From positions 1-64,000 of the forward strand of contig ML769512.1 of assembly GCA_009733575.1 (NCBI GenBank): 64,000 bases of DNA, given 5' to 3'. The position numbers and the translations under genes are program-made. Within the stretch, counting starts at the first letter, position 1; each line of letters opens with the position of its first letter. Source of the DNA: Gymnopus androsaceus JB14 (Eukaryota; Basidiomycota; Agaricomycetes; Agaricales; Omphalotaceae). The notes below the pieces were generated by a model, which ran no database searches, had not been told where the DNA came from, and saw only the letters and a list, made by a program, of their open reading frames with translations. Of the stretch, positions 12,890-22,449 are shown piece by piece.

Positions 12890-14535
12890 GTTTGAACGTC
12901 AATCTCCATTCTACGATTCGATCTGACGAGTGAGGACAATCAAATCTGACAAGACAAAACCATCAAAGTCAGACTTCGCCAATTTCCTCCACTTTAAGAA
13001 ATCTTGTACTTCTTGGAAAATTCACAGTAGTTTTCAACGGTCCACATGTTTGATCTATCATAAAATGAATGCTATTCAAGCTAATGCAGCTGCAAATGAT
13101 TCAATCTGACGACAGATGAAACTATCGAAGTCGGACTAAAGTACCAACTTGAGTACTTACTGTACCGATTTCCTCCACCTCAAGAATCCTCGTATTTTTG
13201 GAAATTACACAGTAGTTTGCAATGGTTCAAATGTTTAATATCTCATAAATCAAAGCTCATGAAGTTGAGAACAATTCGATCTGATGACAGGCGAAACGGA
13301 CTAAAGACCAACTTGAGTACTTACTGCGCCGATTTTCTTTATCTCAAGGGTTCCCGGATTTCTGGAAATTTTCACGGTAGTTTGGAATGGTTTAAATGTT
13401 TGATATACTATAAAATGAACACGATTCAAGTTAATGGGGCTGAGAACGATTCGATCTGACGACAGACAAAACCATCAAAGTTGGACTAAAGACCAACAGT
13501 TGAGTACTTACCGCGCCGTTTTTCTTTATCTCAAGGATTCTCGGATTCTGGAAATTTTCACAGTAATTTGGGATGGTTCAAATGTTTGATATAATATAAA
13601 ATGAACGCGATTCAAGCTAATGGAGCTGAGGACGATTTGATCTGACGACAGACAAAACCATCAAAGTTGGACTCAAGACCAACATTGAGTACTTACCGCG
13701 CCGTTTTTCTTTATCTCAAGGATTCTCGGATTCTGGAAAATTTCACAGTAATTTGGGATGGTTCAAATGTTTGATACAGTATAAAACGAACGCGATTCAA
13801 GCTAATGGAGCTGAGAACGATTCGATCTGATGACAGACGAAACCATCGTTGGACTGTTGAGTACTTACTACCTCGATTTTCTTTATCTCAAGGGTTCTCG
13901 GATTTCTGGAAATCTTCATGGTAGTTTGGAATGGTTCAAATATTTGATATACTATAGAATGAACGCGATTCAAGCTAATGAAGCTGAGAACGATTTGATC
14001 TGACGACAGACGAAACCATCGTTGGACTGTTGAGTACTTACTACCTCGATTTTCTTTATCTCAAGGGTTCTCGGATTTCTGGAAATCTTCACGGTAGTTT
14101 GGAATGGTTCAAATATTTGATATACTATAGAATGAACGCAATTCAAGCTAATGAAGCTGAGAACGATTCGATCTGACGACGAACGAAACATCAAAGTCGG
14201 AAGACCAACTTGAGTACTTACTGCACCGATTTTCTTTATCTTAAGGATTCTCATATTAATGAAAAATTTTCAGTAGTCTGTAACAGTCCTAGAGTTTGAT
14301 ATTCCATAGAATGAACGCTATCTAAGGCAAGAGCTGAAAACAATTCAATCTTACAGACATAGTCAAAGTAATAACATCAGTACTTACCTTCCATCCCTCC
14401 AAAATTCTAGTATCTCTAAGAAACCTCGAAGTAGTTCGCGATGTCTCAGATACTCGATATCCCATAAAATGAACACTGTCATGAAATGAACAATGTCCAA
14501 GGGAGAGCACGATTCGATCTGACAACAAATGGGAA
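12890..14535. repeat. Tandem array of 165-187-bp units with splice-like signals
   Basis: About nine imperfect units. GAGTACTTAC or a close form recurs at about 13151, 13315, 13502, 13687, 13859, 14032, 14212 and 14379. GATTYGATCTGACGACAG recurs once per unit. Read on the minus strand, each unit has an acceptor-like CTGTCGTCAG/ATC and, about 130 nt later, a donor-like GTAAGTACT. Units encode a repeated peptide (SDRIVLSFISLNCVHS..) on the minus strand, but two exon-like segments measured are 130 nt and one is 131 nt, so it does not hold a long frame. The array lies just upstream of gene B on its strand and upstream of gene C on the other. Confidence 0.75.
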
Positions 14536-14585
14536 ATGATGATCGCATATGTTATCCTCTAGTCTTCCTTCTCATAACCATTAAC

Positions 14586-15695
14586 ATGGCTCCTCCAAAG
14601 CTCTACAAGACGGCGGCAGACAAAAAGGCGGCTAAGAAGGCTAATTATAATAGGTACTACAAAAAGTAAGCCAACAATGCAGTATATGTATCATATTTCA
14701 CCAAGTCAATGATTATTGACCACAGACATAAAGACTCAATCAACCACAAGTGTCGCAGTCAATATGCTCAGAATGAATATCTACATAGTAAAATTCACAG
14801 TCAACAGTGTGTATTTTATATCCTTCGTGCCCTTATTGAAGTGTCGAGACTTTCACTCAGGAGTAAACCGAAGAAGGACGATACAAAAGCTTCAGTATTT
14901 CCGGGACCTTTCACAATGTTTGTACATATTCTTCCTCTCTTTACTTCGCCTTCGGCTCAATCTCCAACAATAGATCAAAAAGTTCCAGCGCTATGAAGAA
15001 CCCTGACAATTTGTCCGAAATAAAGAAATCGATGTATGTTTTTCAGTTCAATCTGTTGTTCTTTTGACTTCAATTGAATGTTCTGCAGTATGACTGTCTC
15101 TCCCATTTCCCAGAAAGATATTCCAGCGACTCCAACCCTCACTTTGATTGTCCAGAAGGATGTACCGACTCCCGCTTTACTACCTGCATTCCCAATTGCG
15201 TGTTCAAAGACATGCAAAAAAGTCTCAAAAGCTTCTCTTGCAACACCGAGCATTCCCAAATCACCCGTTTGTCAGCGGCCTTCTTCCTGCATCTTAATGC
15301 AACATCATTCGAATACCACTGGCGAATCTCTAGGCCTTAGACTCGCCAAGCAGAGCATAGAAGCATTATACAACAGTTATGTTGCAGGCTTGGGTGGATC
15401 TTGGCCGCATTTCTTTGATAGGCTCTCAACTTCATTCATTGACACTGACAACTCCGACGAAATTGATGAAGCCTTCGATGACAACAGATGGTCTGTGGCT
15501 CTTATGAAGAAGAGATTTAATTTACTGCAGGCCGAGGCTGTTCTGGTGGGCGATCATTTAGCAATACAGGAAGGACGGGGGATGCTTGAGCGCATAGAGG
15601 AGGTGGGAGAAAAGTTGCGGGAGTTCTATTGGGCTACACTGCATGGAAGCGAGGACTTCAAGGAGCAGGTGGTTGCTGGACATTTAGTATGGTAG
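14586..15695 (+). CDS. KDZ cargo gene C, basic N-terminus, unknown function
   Basis: Exon 1 (14586-14665) encodes MAPPKLYKTAADKKAAKKAN and ends YNRYYKK before a GTAAGC donor. Exon 2 from 14726 continues HKDSINHKCRSQYAQNEY. This lysine-rich RYY.KHK..IN..R..Y opening recurs in hypothetical proteins of mushroom genomes and looks like a nucleic-acid-binding helix. The middle exons (about 14780-15033) are uncertain. The last exon (about 15090-15695) is long and open, with a Pro/Thr/Lys-rich segment followed by a globular acidic region: SIEALYNSYVAGLGGSWPHF, DNRWSVALMKKRFNLLQAEA, and EDFKEQVVAGHLVW just before the stop. No known enzyme motif was seen. Confidence 0.55.
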
Positions 15696-15784
15696 ATTCA
15701 CTCTTTCCTCTGTTTGACTATCAAAATACCAGTATGCCAATGCTACGCGGTCGCTTTTTGGTTACATATCAAAACCAAACATAG

Positions 15785-15885
15785 TCTCATTATATTGGGA
15801 CAGGAGTAATGGGACAAGAAGATTGTATGCCGGTGGCTATTATCTCATCTAATTGGGACAGAGCTCTGTAATCGGACACGAATAT
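15785..15885. repeat. Intergenic TGGGACA motif cluster
   Basis: CTCATTATATTGGGACAGG, AGTAATGGGACAAG, CTAATTGGGACAG and GTAATCGGACACG lie just 3' of gene C. They are related to the subterminal repeats of the element. Positions 15890-16290 beyond it hold no supportable gene; the ORF on the minus strand there looks like chance. Confidence 0.5.
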
Positions 15886-16292
15886 TGTAGTACGCATATG
15901 CCTATTAAAATCAAAGAATCAGTATTTTTGTAAATCTCAGATGTAAACGTAAATGTCGTAATTTCCGTTAGTAGATAGCCTCGTTAAACAGGAGTAAACT
16001 TTTCATAACAGTTAAACGCGTTCAACACCGCTTGACTGTAAGTATACTGGAGAGGCCATTGAACCTTGTTAAATGCATTCAACGCGAACTATTTGAAGAC
16101 GCTACTAATCTTGTCAAGACGCCGTTTAACGCGTTCAACGTGCTTTGAACGCATTGAACTGTTCCTTCCAATGACCCCCCTACATTCTCATATCCTTTGT
16201 TTAACTGAGATTTTAACGGGTTAAACCGCATGCTTGAGAATCCCAGTAGTAAATAAATGCATTGCATGAGAATTAGCGAGAAAAAGACTCAC

Positions 16293-16595
16293 TGAAAAGA
16301 ACCCTACCCGGAAAGCCCTTAAGAACGGCTTCGTGTTTCAAAACTCCAGTTGTACGGGCAGACACTCTGGTGACAGTGCACATTGAACGACGAACCACAC
16401 TCAAAATTCTGGTCAACGGTACTAATGAATCATGAGCAAACAGATTGTAAATTTGAGATGCTTGACATACTAAGTAGTTTCCTTGCTGTCAACCCTGGTC
16501 ATTTTCGGTAAAGCTTCGTTGCCACCCTTCTTGCCACCAACGTTGGGAGATGAAGTTGGACCTTGAAGAGACTTGTGCAACTGGCTTGTAGGCAT
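16293..16595 (-). CDS. Possible cargo exon pair, unrecognised
   Basis: A start at 16595 reads MPTSQLHKSLQGPTSSPNVG and ends KMTRVDSKETT at a GTATGT donor near 16472. After a TTAG acceptor, a second open segment reads PLTRILSVVRRSMCTVTRVS and ends GFPGRVLFS before a GTGAGT donor at 16293. Frame across the first intron is uncertain. Further exons were not found. It may be a remnant of a cargo gene. Confidence 0.25.
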
Positions 16596-17214
16596 TCGTC
16601 GTAGTACTAGACAAGATTTGATTTTGTGAAGACATCTAAAGCAATTGGAAGACTTACTAAAGTCCAAGCGAAAGGAAGATGAAAGAGAGAGAGAAAGACA
16701 AAATGGTCTAACAAAAAGTTTAGTTGACCCCCTCGTGTTTAACGGAGTTTATTGTGTTACTGCCGTTAGGGCTAGCCCTAACTTGAGGAAGATGCCCTTC
16801 ATGTCGCCCAACTCACTGGGCTGTTGGTTAAGGTTAGGTGGTTTAGTGTAATGGGTGAGTATATGGTTTCCAGGCTTCAAATAGCCTTTGATTACATCCG
16901 AGATTTACCAAGATACTATGAGCTCAAGATTCCATCACCGTCTCATTATAATTGGGAAGGGACTGCGTAATAGGACAAGATACATATTGGAGTGAGATGT
17001 GCTTTCTGGCGAATGTACCGGAAACTTCAAGTGATGATATATACTGGAAAGGATGAAAATGTCAGTAAGGATTGGATTTGTAGACGTAAAGCATAAGTGA
17101 GCATTCACCAGAGTCAAAACTAAGTCATACGGTTGTCATTATGGCTGTGATAGTGAGATCGTTGTCTGGAGTAATGTTATTAAGAAAGAAAAGAAAGCAG
17201 CAGGGAAGATCAGC

Positions 17215-17713
17215 GTACCCGATTGAGGAAGTTGTCTGAGGAAGATTTGGTATGCCTCTTCGAAATCACCCGGCGTAACGCTTTGGCAACAAATTTCTTG
17301 TGTTTTGTGACAAGGTTTAGGAGCAGCGACCCCAAGTGCTAGCGGTGTATCGAGGAAGTTGGGGTTGGTGGTTAATATAGCAGTGATTCGAAGGTTATAG
17401 CCTGGTAAAGCGTTAAAGCAGGTTCAAGCTGAAAAGAACTTGAAAGACCTGATCGAGAAACCCTCTTGAGAAAGTCTTCAACTACAACTTCCAATGCGGC
17501 ACGAATCATATTTTGGCAACGAAAAACAGGCATGTTTTCAGGAAAGGGATAAAGTTGCATCAGCACCAGCTTGTGTTTAAGTATCTTTGTTACAGTCTGC
17601 ATCATTGAATTGAGACACAGTCTAGATTGAAATAGGGACAATGACACATCACGATGCATTAAAATGGAACAGCTAAATGGGACAGCCGTTCGATTCCGAG
17701 CTACAAGTACCAT
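17215..17713 (-). CDS. Possible cargo gene fragment, unrecognised
   Basis: A minus-strand open stretch contains MQTVTKILKHKLVLMQLYPF, then RAALEVVVEDFLKR. A second open segment in another frame reads GYNLRITAILTTNPNFLDTP and then DFEEAYQIFLRQLPQSG, ending at a GTACGC donor. The first part loosely resembles the uncharacterised DUF6532 layout, where a hydrophobic LYPF-type helix is followed by an AA-rich helix, but this is a weak match by eye. The join between the two frames was not resolved. AATGGGACA motifs lie at about 17640-17690, upstream. Confidence 0.3.
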
Positions 17714-17842
17714 TGGACAAACGTAAATATCAACAATGCTTAGTCTCGTTGCGGAACTGACGGAAGCGATGGGGATTGTAACCAGTACATGTTAAATAAT
17801 TTACTAGTTACAGAGTGCGCTACTCCCTCAATCATATGTACT

Positions 17843-18530
17843 TCAATTGACAATGCGGACTACTCCTTGCGCCGCTGCTTGCTGATACGCCTGCAGGGCT
17901 GCTGCTTGTGTGGAATAACGCTTGTAACAGGCACCAGATACCCCGCTAACTTGCGTCTGCATGTAGGCGCTACAAATGAAAGAATACTCAGTTCATTGTC
18001 GCCTGAAACAACCAGATCAGAAACTTACAGGTCACTGAAAACCCCGACAGACTTGCCAACGGTGACAACGTAATGTATGTCGCTGTTTGGGATAATGTTG
18101 ACGGTGCCACAGGAAGTGCAGATGATGAAGGGAGGTGCATTGAAGGAAGCCATCGCTTACGGTGGTGCATCATTAGCAGAGGTCTGACAGTAGATGAGAA
18201 ATATTTACTAGATGCCATTGCTGCTTGGTCTGTGGTAGTGGTAGCTGGTGAAGCTGGAGCCACAAAGGGTAAGTTAGCAGATACGTTGCAGCTGAAAATT
18301 GGGAAGTGAGGCTCACCGGGGCGGGTAAGTAGATCATGAGTCAAAGGAGCAGCAACGACGGGAGCTATGTTGGGAGGGCCTTGAGGGAGTAATTAGCAGG
18401 CAAAGCAAGTACAAGAGTCCCTATACGTACCAGGTTGGCCTCCTGCTTGCTCCAGGTACTCAACTGCTGCATAGATTTGAGCAGGGGTGAATTCTTGAAT
18501 AATATTACAGGCTTGTTTGGTTTGAGTCAT
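17843..18530 (-). CDS. RNase H1 N-terminal (viroplasmin-like) domain protein
   Basis: Five exons (18530-18431, 18379-18317, 18253-18209, 18155-18029, 17969-17843) join in frame to 153 aa. All introns are GT..AG, and the fourth (53 nt) has a CTAAT branch site. Residues 1-33 form an amphipathic start (MTQTKQACNIIQEFTPAQIY). The middle is Pro/Thr-rich. A CTSC pair sits near residue 82. Residues about 97-143 read HYVVTVGKSVGVFSDL, then VSGVSGACYKRYSTQAAALQ. This is the compact fold found at the N-terminus of eukaryotic RNase H1, where it binds RNA:DNA hybrids and double-stranded RNA; basidiomycetes have many stand-alone copies. No catalytic RNase H domain is present. The gene sits inside the giant KDZ element, divergent from the 18743 gene. 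Confidence 0.72.
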
Positions 18531-18742
18531 TGCGAGTGTGAGTTGAAGTTTGTTAAGACCAGTATTCCATGGATGATATTTAAGTATGTCTTATCAGTGT
18601 CCTCATTCAACCGTACGTACTACATTGTACTAAATGGACACCTAGTGTCCCTTTCCATGGTGTGTCCCATTTCAACGGACCGTTCCTCAACCAGTCAAGA
18701 TATGTTTTTTTTTCGTTTTCAAATGTATCGTTGTTTCTAATA
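18531..18742. promoter_or_regulatory. Divergent intergenic region with TGTCCC motifs
   Basis: Between two divergent cargo genes. It carries CTAGTGTCCCTTTCC and GTGTCCCATTTCAACGGAC, the latter resembling the repeats in front of the transposase gene and at the element ends. Confidence 0.35.
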
Positions 18743-19369
18743 ATGGATGAAACAATCCTTCAAGAGCTATATCGCATCTATTTCGAACAATATCCTACAC
18801 AGGCAGTTACTAATGAAGAGCTCGGAGATACGCGGGGATTTTCAGCTGAGGCAATTGCTGATACGAGATGGTTCAAGGAGAAACTGGTCATCGAGAGGAC
18901 CAAAGAGGTAGGAGTATTTCTGGATCAGAAAGTGTGATTACTGAGTCAATGTACATTGTAGGGACTGAAGGAATGGCTATCTACCATGGAAGGGGTCACA
19001 GACCTTGACACCATAGCCCAAGCAATGCCAAAACTGGACGTTGTCCCTGCTCTTGACTTTGATTTACAAGAATGGGCGATAAAGGTTGCAAACTTCATCC
19101 ATCATCCGCCATGTTCTGCCGAGGACCCTAACGACATGGTCTTTAAACCTCTCTTGTCGGATGCATATTCGATGACGTTTCATCATACCATGCAAGGTGA
19201 AGATCAATGTATATATGATCACGAGAATGGAAAGGGAAAGGAGAGCAATATTGCAGCTGATTTGCAAGGGGAACGTTCTAGTAGACGGGTTCGTTTCAAA
19301 GCCTACCACGGAGAGCCTGAAACGTTGAGGGAACAGAGGACGCGAAAGCTGGAGGAACTTGCGAGTTGA
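18743..19369 (+). CDS. KDZ cargo gene D, 190-aa acidic protein
   Basis: Two exons, 18743-18907 and 18962-19369, are joined across a 54-nt GTAGGA..TGTAG intron in phase 0 and encode 190 aa. The N-terminal part (MDETILQELYRIYFEQYPTQ, then GFSAEAIADTRWFKEKLV) is helical and acidic. The second exon opens GLKEWLSTMEGVTDLDTIAQ and ends in a charged tail containing SSRRVRFKAYHGEP and REQRTRKLEELAS. No known domain was recognised, no signal peptide, and no membrane segment. The clean two-exon structure and a motif-bearing divergent promoter support a real gene. Confidence 0.6.
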
Positions 19370-19673
19370 AAGCTATAGAAAGACTGTTGTTGTATTGAAT
19401 ATGAAAGGGCACTCAAAGGACAAAGCGATAAGTAGTGATCGATCAATCAATTCAAAGGACAAAGCATTCAGTCGATAGATTACACAGCGCAATCTCGGGA
19501 CATCGCAGAGAGAGGTCCCAATTGGAAACCGCCGAGATCATACACTGATCGATCAATTCAAAAGGCAATCACAAGAAAGCGGAACTAATCACGGGTTACA
19601 GGTGGAATTCTTTTCAGTACAGGTACAGTAATAATTCAATGAACGACAAATTGAATAAGTATTTCTGGACAGA

Positions 19674-20445
19674 CTACTGCAACAGGTTAACAGTGGGTAC
19701 GGGAAGATTATCATCCTCATCCCATGAGCTCCAGCACCAGGTCCACCACTGGCTAAAGGTTTGATTCAGGGGAATAACGGGCAGAACAGCTAATTCAGTC
19801 AGCCCATCAGCGTCCAGACGACACACTTCTCTTCCAACTAGTGCCCGCATATAGCAGATACGCGCATCGCGGTAAGAATGATGCAGAGAGTATATTGCTC
19901 CAAGGACTCGAACATATTTTGAGGCCAATTCCCTATATCGGGTAAGTGAAGCCGTTCTGTGAAACATGAGAACACTCACCATGACTCGAAGTATCCAACT
20001 TGTACACCTTGAATCACAGCAACTGCGCATTTTGTGGGACTTGGAGGCTCAATTATGTCCTATCCAAGTATCAGGTAAAGCGGCATCCGAGACTTAAGTT
20101 CAGTACATACATCAAAGTCAAGGACCCTGATCATAGGGTAGCCAGTTGTCTCGGAGGTTTCTCCTAGGATAAACCTCTCGGAAGGACGCACTACAGACTG
20201 CTTCTATTAGTGGAGAAGTAGCCAGATCATTCTGTACTAGTACTCACAGTGTTATGCGGAGAATCTTGCTGAAAGTATTCGTATTTGCGTTTGTACTTGT
20301 CATCATAGCTGTTGTGCGAGTCGCTATCAGATTCGGAGTCTACCTGTTCAGAGTCAGAGCCCGAGTCGTTGTCGGAGGAAACTATCATGAAGTCTGGAGA
20401 GAGAGTAGATGGACTGGAAGTATCCTGCAAACGTTCACGCTTCAT
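19674..20445 (-). CDS. KDZ cargo gene A', paralogue of the 8628 gene
   Basis: Exons 20445-20248, 20197-20111, 20059-19980 and 19932-19674 join in frame to 207 aa. An upstream ATG is possible but lies within the terminal motif repeats, so 20445 is preferred. Exon 1 is a Ser/Asp-rich acidic segment (SDNDSGSDSEQVDSESDSDS). The conserved part reads RPSERFILGETSETTGYPMI, AVAVIQGVQVGYFESW, YSLHHSYRDARICYMRALVG and QWWTWCW. It matches gene A block by block, and the intron positions around exon 3 (80 nt in both) are the same. No known domain. Finding two diverged copies in opposite orientation near the two ends of one element suggests an important element function, but this is inference. Confidence 0.72.
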
Positions 20446-20509
20446 TTGATAGCTGGAAGGGTGGAGGTTGGGATGAGGATTGGGAATTAGGATGTAATCG
20501 AGATCAGCA

Positions 20510-20690
20510 ATTCTTGAAAAAGGCCCATTAGAATGAGACAGCGAGCTCATTAGAAAGGTATGAGTGACCATTATAATGGGACAGGCACAGGAGAGCTCGT
20601 CAATGAGACGAGGACCCATTACAATGAGACAATTGTCCCATTATAATGAGACGAGGGTCCCATTTAGAACGGGACAAGGAACGTGAACTA
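20510..20690. repeat. Right subterminal repeats of KDZ element
   Basis: Contains CCCATTAGAATGAGACAG, CCATTATAATGGGACAGG, CCCATTACAATGAGACAATT, TCCCATTATAATGAGAC and TCCCATTTAGAACGGGAC. These are palindromic-tending copies of the motif at the left end. Confidence 0.55.
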
Positions 20691-20700
20691 CATGCAAACG

Positions 20701-20760
20701 TGTAACGGACCACGACCGTAAAATACAAGTCTCATTGTAATGGGCCTACATGGTCTCCTG
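20701..20760 (-). repeat. Right terminal inverted repeat of KDZ element
   Basis: The reverse complement starts CAGGAGACCATGTAGGCCC and ends GTGGTCCGTTACA, matching 4199-4258 at 53 of 60 positions without gaps. Confidence 0.75.
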
Positions 20761-21299
20761 CCCAATGTTCAGCGATTCCGACCATTGTGATCATTGAGGC
20801 CTTTTGAGACCCAGACAGCTATTCACTCATCTGTCTCACAACCTAGCCGACGGCTATGGAGATTGGTGAAATCTGATACCTCTTGCTCTGCTAAGTTAGT
20901 TCTCTGCTGTTTAAGTGTTTTCAGCCCATTTTGGCCTATTTTGTCTTATAATTTCTGCAATTTTAAGTAGATTCTGACAGACATTCAAATATGGGAACAC
21001 TTCGTCGCCGGCAATAAGCCCTCTACCTCAACATCTCCCTTGCACTTTCCAAGACGGAATTGATATGCAAGAATCTTCTGAACAGGGTTTTCGAGGATCA
21101 TTATGTGTGATGTAAAATCCAAGAAATCGGCCCAAAATTCAACCTGGTCTCCGATCGGTCTTTTTTGGACTTTCTTTACACTAGACCTACCATCCAAAAA
21201 GGGCCGAAATTCGGCCTTTGGCATGATAGATTGCCTCTAAATTTGGCCAAAATCCGGCCTTTTGGGATCAGAGCTCAAGCAGTATTCATCAGGGGTCCT

Positions 21300-22015
21300 G
21301 TTTTGCGGCACACATGGCGGCGGATGATCTGTCTGAGAAGTTGTTTGTTATTGTTATTTGGAAGTAAAAGTTGACTACTTTCACTTCCAAATAACAACAA
21401 TAAACAAAGTTGCTTGCATACTCTTCATATCCATCTGTATTTTCAAGCTGCAATTGCAGAGGATAAGACACTGAAACTATGGACTGGCAGGGTAGGAATA
21501 TGTACATATTCTTGCTTTTGATCTTCTAAATATCATTCTGAGCACAGACAACATACTTATCTTCTGTGTCTGGGACTCTGGGAGTTACGAACAATATGCT
21601 GCCTGAGCAACAAACAGCTCAGAGGGAACATAAGTATCTGCTTTCTGGTGAAACAGAAGCAGATTTTATGGTGTTGAAGCAGCAATTCCTCAATGACGCT
21701 GATCTGAGTGCTTGTTTTCTCCTTTTTCTTTTATGAAACATTGCTGAATCTAAAAACAGAGAAGAAGTATCATTACAATTCACCCAAAGATGAAATTAAA
21801 CATATTAAACCCATCTATAAAAGCAAACCCCATTTTCTTTTGACTCCTGTGTACTCTACAATGATTGCAATCCATCTCCTCCCAAGGGCCTTGCTCTCCA
21901 TCCCAATCCAGTCACCATTCCTGATCCCAAACCATTACTCTTTCCTTGTGCACTGGTATATAAGCTTAACAGAGAGCAAGACTGGCAATATTTTTGAGGC
22001 TACATCTACTCAACA
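21300..22015. other. Gene-free stretch with a hairpin
   Basis: No supportable gene. An inverted repeat at about 21341-21414 pairs TTATTGTTATTTGGAAGT with ACTTCCAAATAACAACAATA around a short spacer. Confidence 0.4.
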
Positions 22016-22447
22016 TTGATAATGCTGATTGAATTCTCTAGGAGGGAAGAAGCTGAGTTGTTGTACAACATTGCTACCCCTGCCGGGGTGTACCTGCTAC
22101 AATTTGACACCTCTTCAAAGTCATACATTATGGGTCCAGTTGAAGGTATGATTGAAATGCCTCCAGGAGTACCATTCATAGTGAACATAGATGGTGATGA
22201 AAGCCACAGCATTACTGTGGCTTGTCTCCAAACACTAGATAGCCTGCAGGGCTATAGCAAATACCCAACAAATACCCTGAGATTGAAATCACTTTTTCTC
22301 TTCCAGTTGAGAATATATGGGTTGCTGCATTTATGGAATTTGCTAGAAGGCCAGGATCGGGATCTTATATCTGGGGACAGTAATTGCTTTTGTAATTGCT
22401 TGGATTTTTATGAGGCTGAGAACTTTTTTCTTCAGATCTGTCCATAA
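22016..22447 (+). CDS. Unrecognised 143-aa open frame
   Basis: An open frame containing EEAELLYNIATPAGVYLLQF and GMIEMPPGVPFIVNIDGDES, which looks protein-like. It lies directly upstream of the integrase relic and may be an unrelated or frame-shifted upstream part. No start-context or homology support was found, so it could be chance. Confidence 0.25.
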   Translation: MIMLIEFSRREEAELLYNIATPAGVYLLQFDTSSKSYIMGPVEGMIEMPPGVPFIVNIDGDESHSITVACLQTLDSLQGYSKYPTNTLRLKSLFLFQLRIYGLLHLWNLLEGQDRDLISGDSNCFCNCLDFYEAENFFLQICP

Positions 22448-22449
22448 TA

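Larger units (their letters stand above)
4199..20760. mobile_element. Giant KDZ-type DNA transposon with cargo genes
   Basis: The ends at 4199-4258 and 20701-20760 form an ungapped 60-bp inverted repeat with 53 identities by eye; the inner 26 positions are identical. CCCAATG occurs directly outside both ends (4192-4198 and 20761-20767), a 7-bp candidate target duplication. Inside lie a KDZ transposase gene and at least six other multi-exon genes on both strands, a tandem array, and a dispersed TGTCCYATT-like motif. KDZ transposons are known from fungi (and Zisupton from fish) as a large DNA-transposon superfamily. A 16.6-kb unit with several cargo genes is unusual. The transposase has in-frame stops, so this copy is probably no longer autonomous. 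Confidence 0.75.
3842..21299. mobile_element. Older foldback element hosting the giant KDZ element
   Basis: The sequence at 3842 starts AGGACCCCTGATAATACCGC and runs to GAGCTCTGATCCC at 3876. The reverse complement of 21299-21263 starts AGGACCCCTGATGAATACTG and also ends GAGCTCTGATCCC. Inverted similarity continues inward, including GATACC..AGATT and GGCTAGG blocks, to about 4100 and 20790. The outer flanks are GTTTCGCG (3834-3841) and GTTTTGCG (21300-21307), an 8-bp direct repeat with one mismatch. Without the 16.6-kb insertion this would be a roughly 0.9-kb foldback element. Alternatively, these arms could belong to the giant element itself. Confidence 0.55.

Noticed and set aside
13970..14254. 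A protein-coding repeat domain in the tandem array
   Set aside because: The repeated peptide is visible, but measured units of 130 and 131 nt break frame and splice-like signals interrupt it. I treat it as an array, not a gene.
4199..20760. A TET/JBP dioxygenase gene accompanying the KDZ element
   Set aside because: Fungal KDZ elements are known to be associated with TET/JBP genes, so I looked for the His-x-Asp and distal His/Arg pattern in the cargo genes. No segment showed it.
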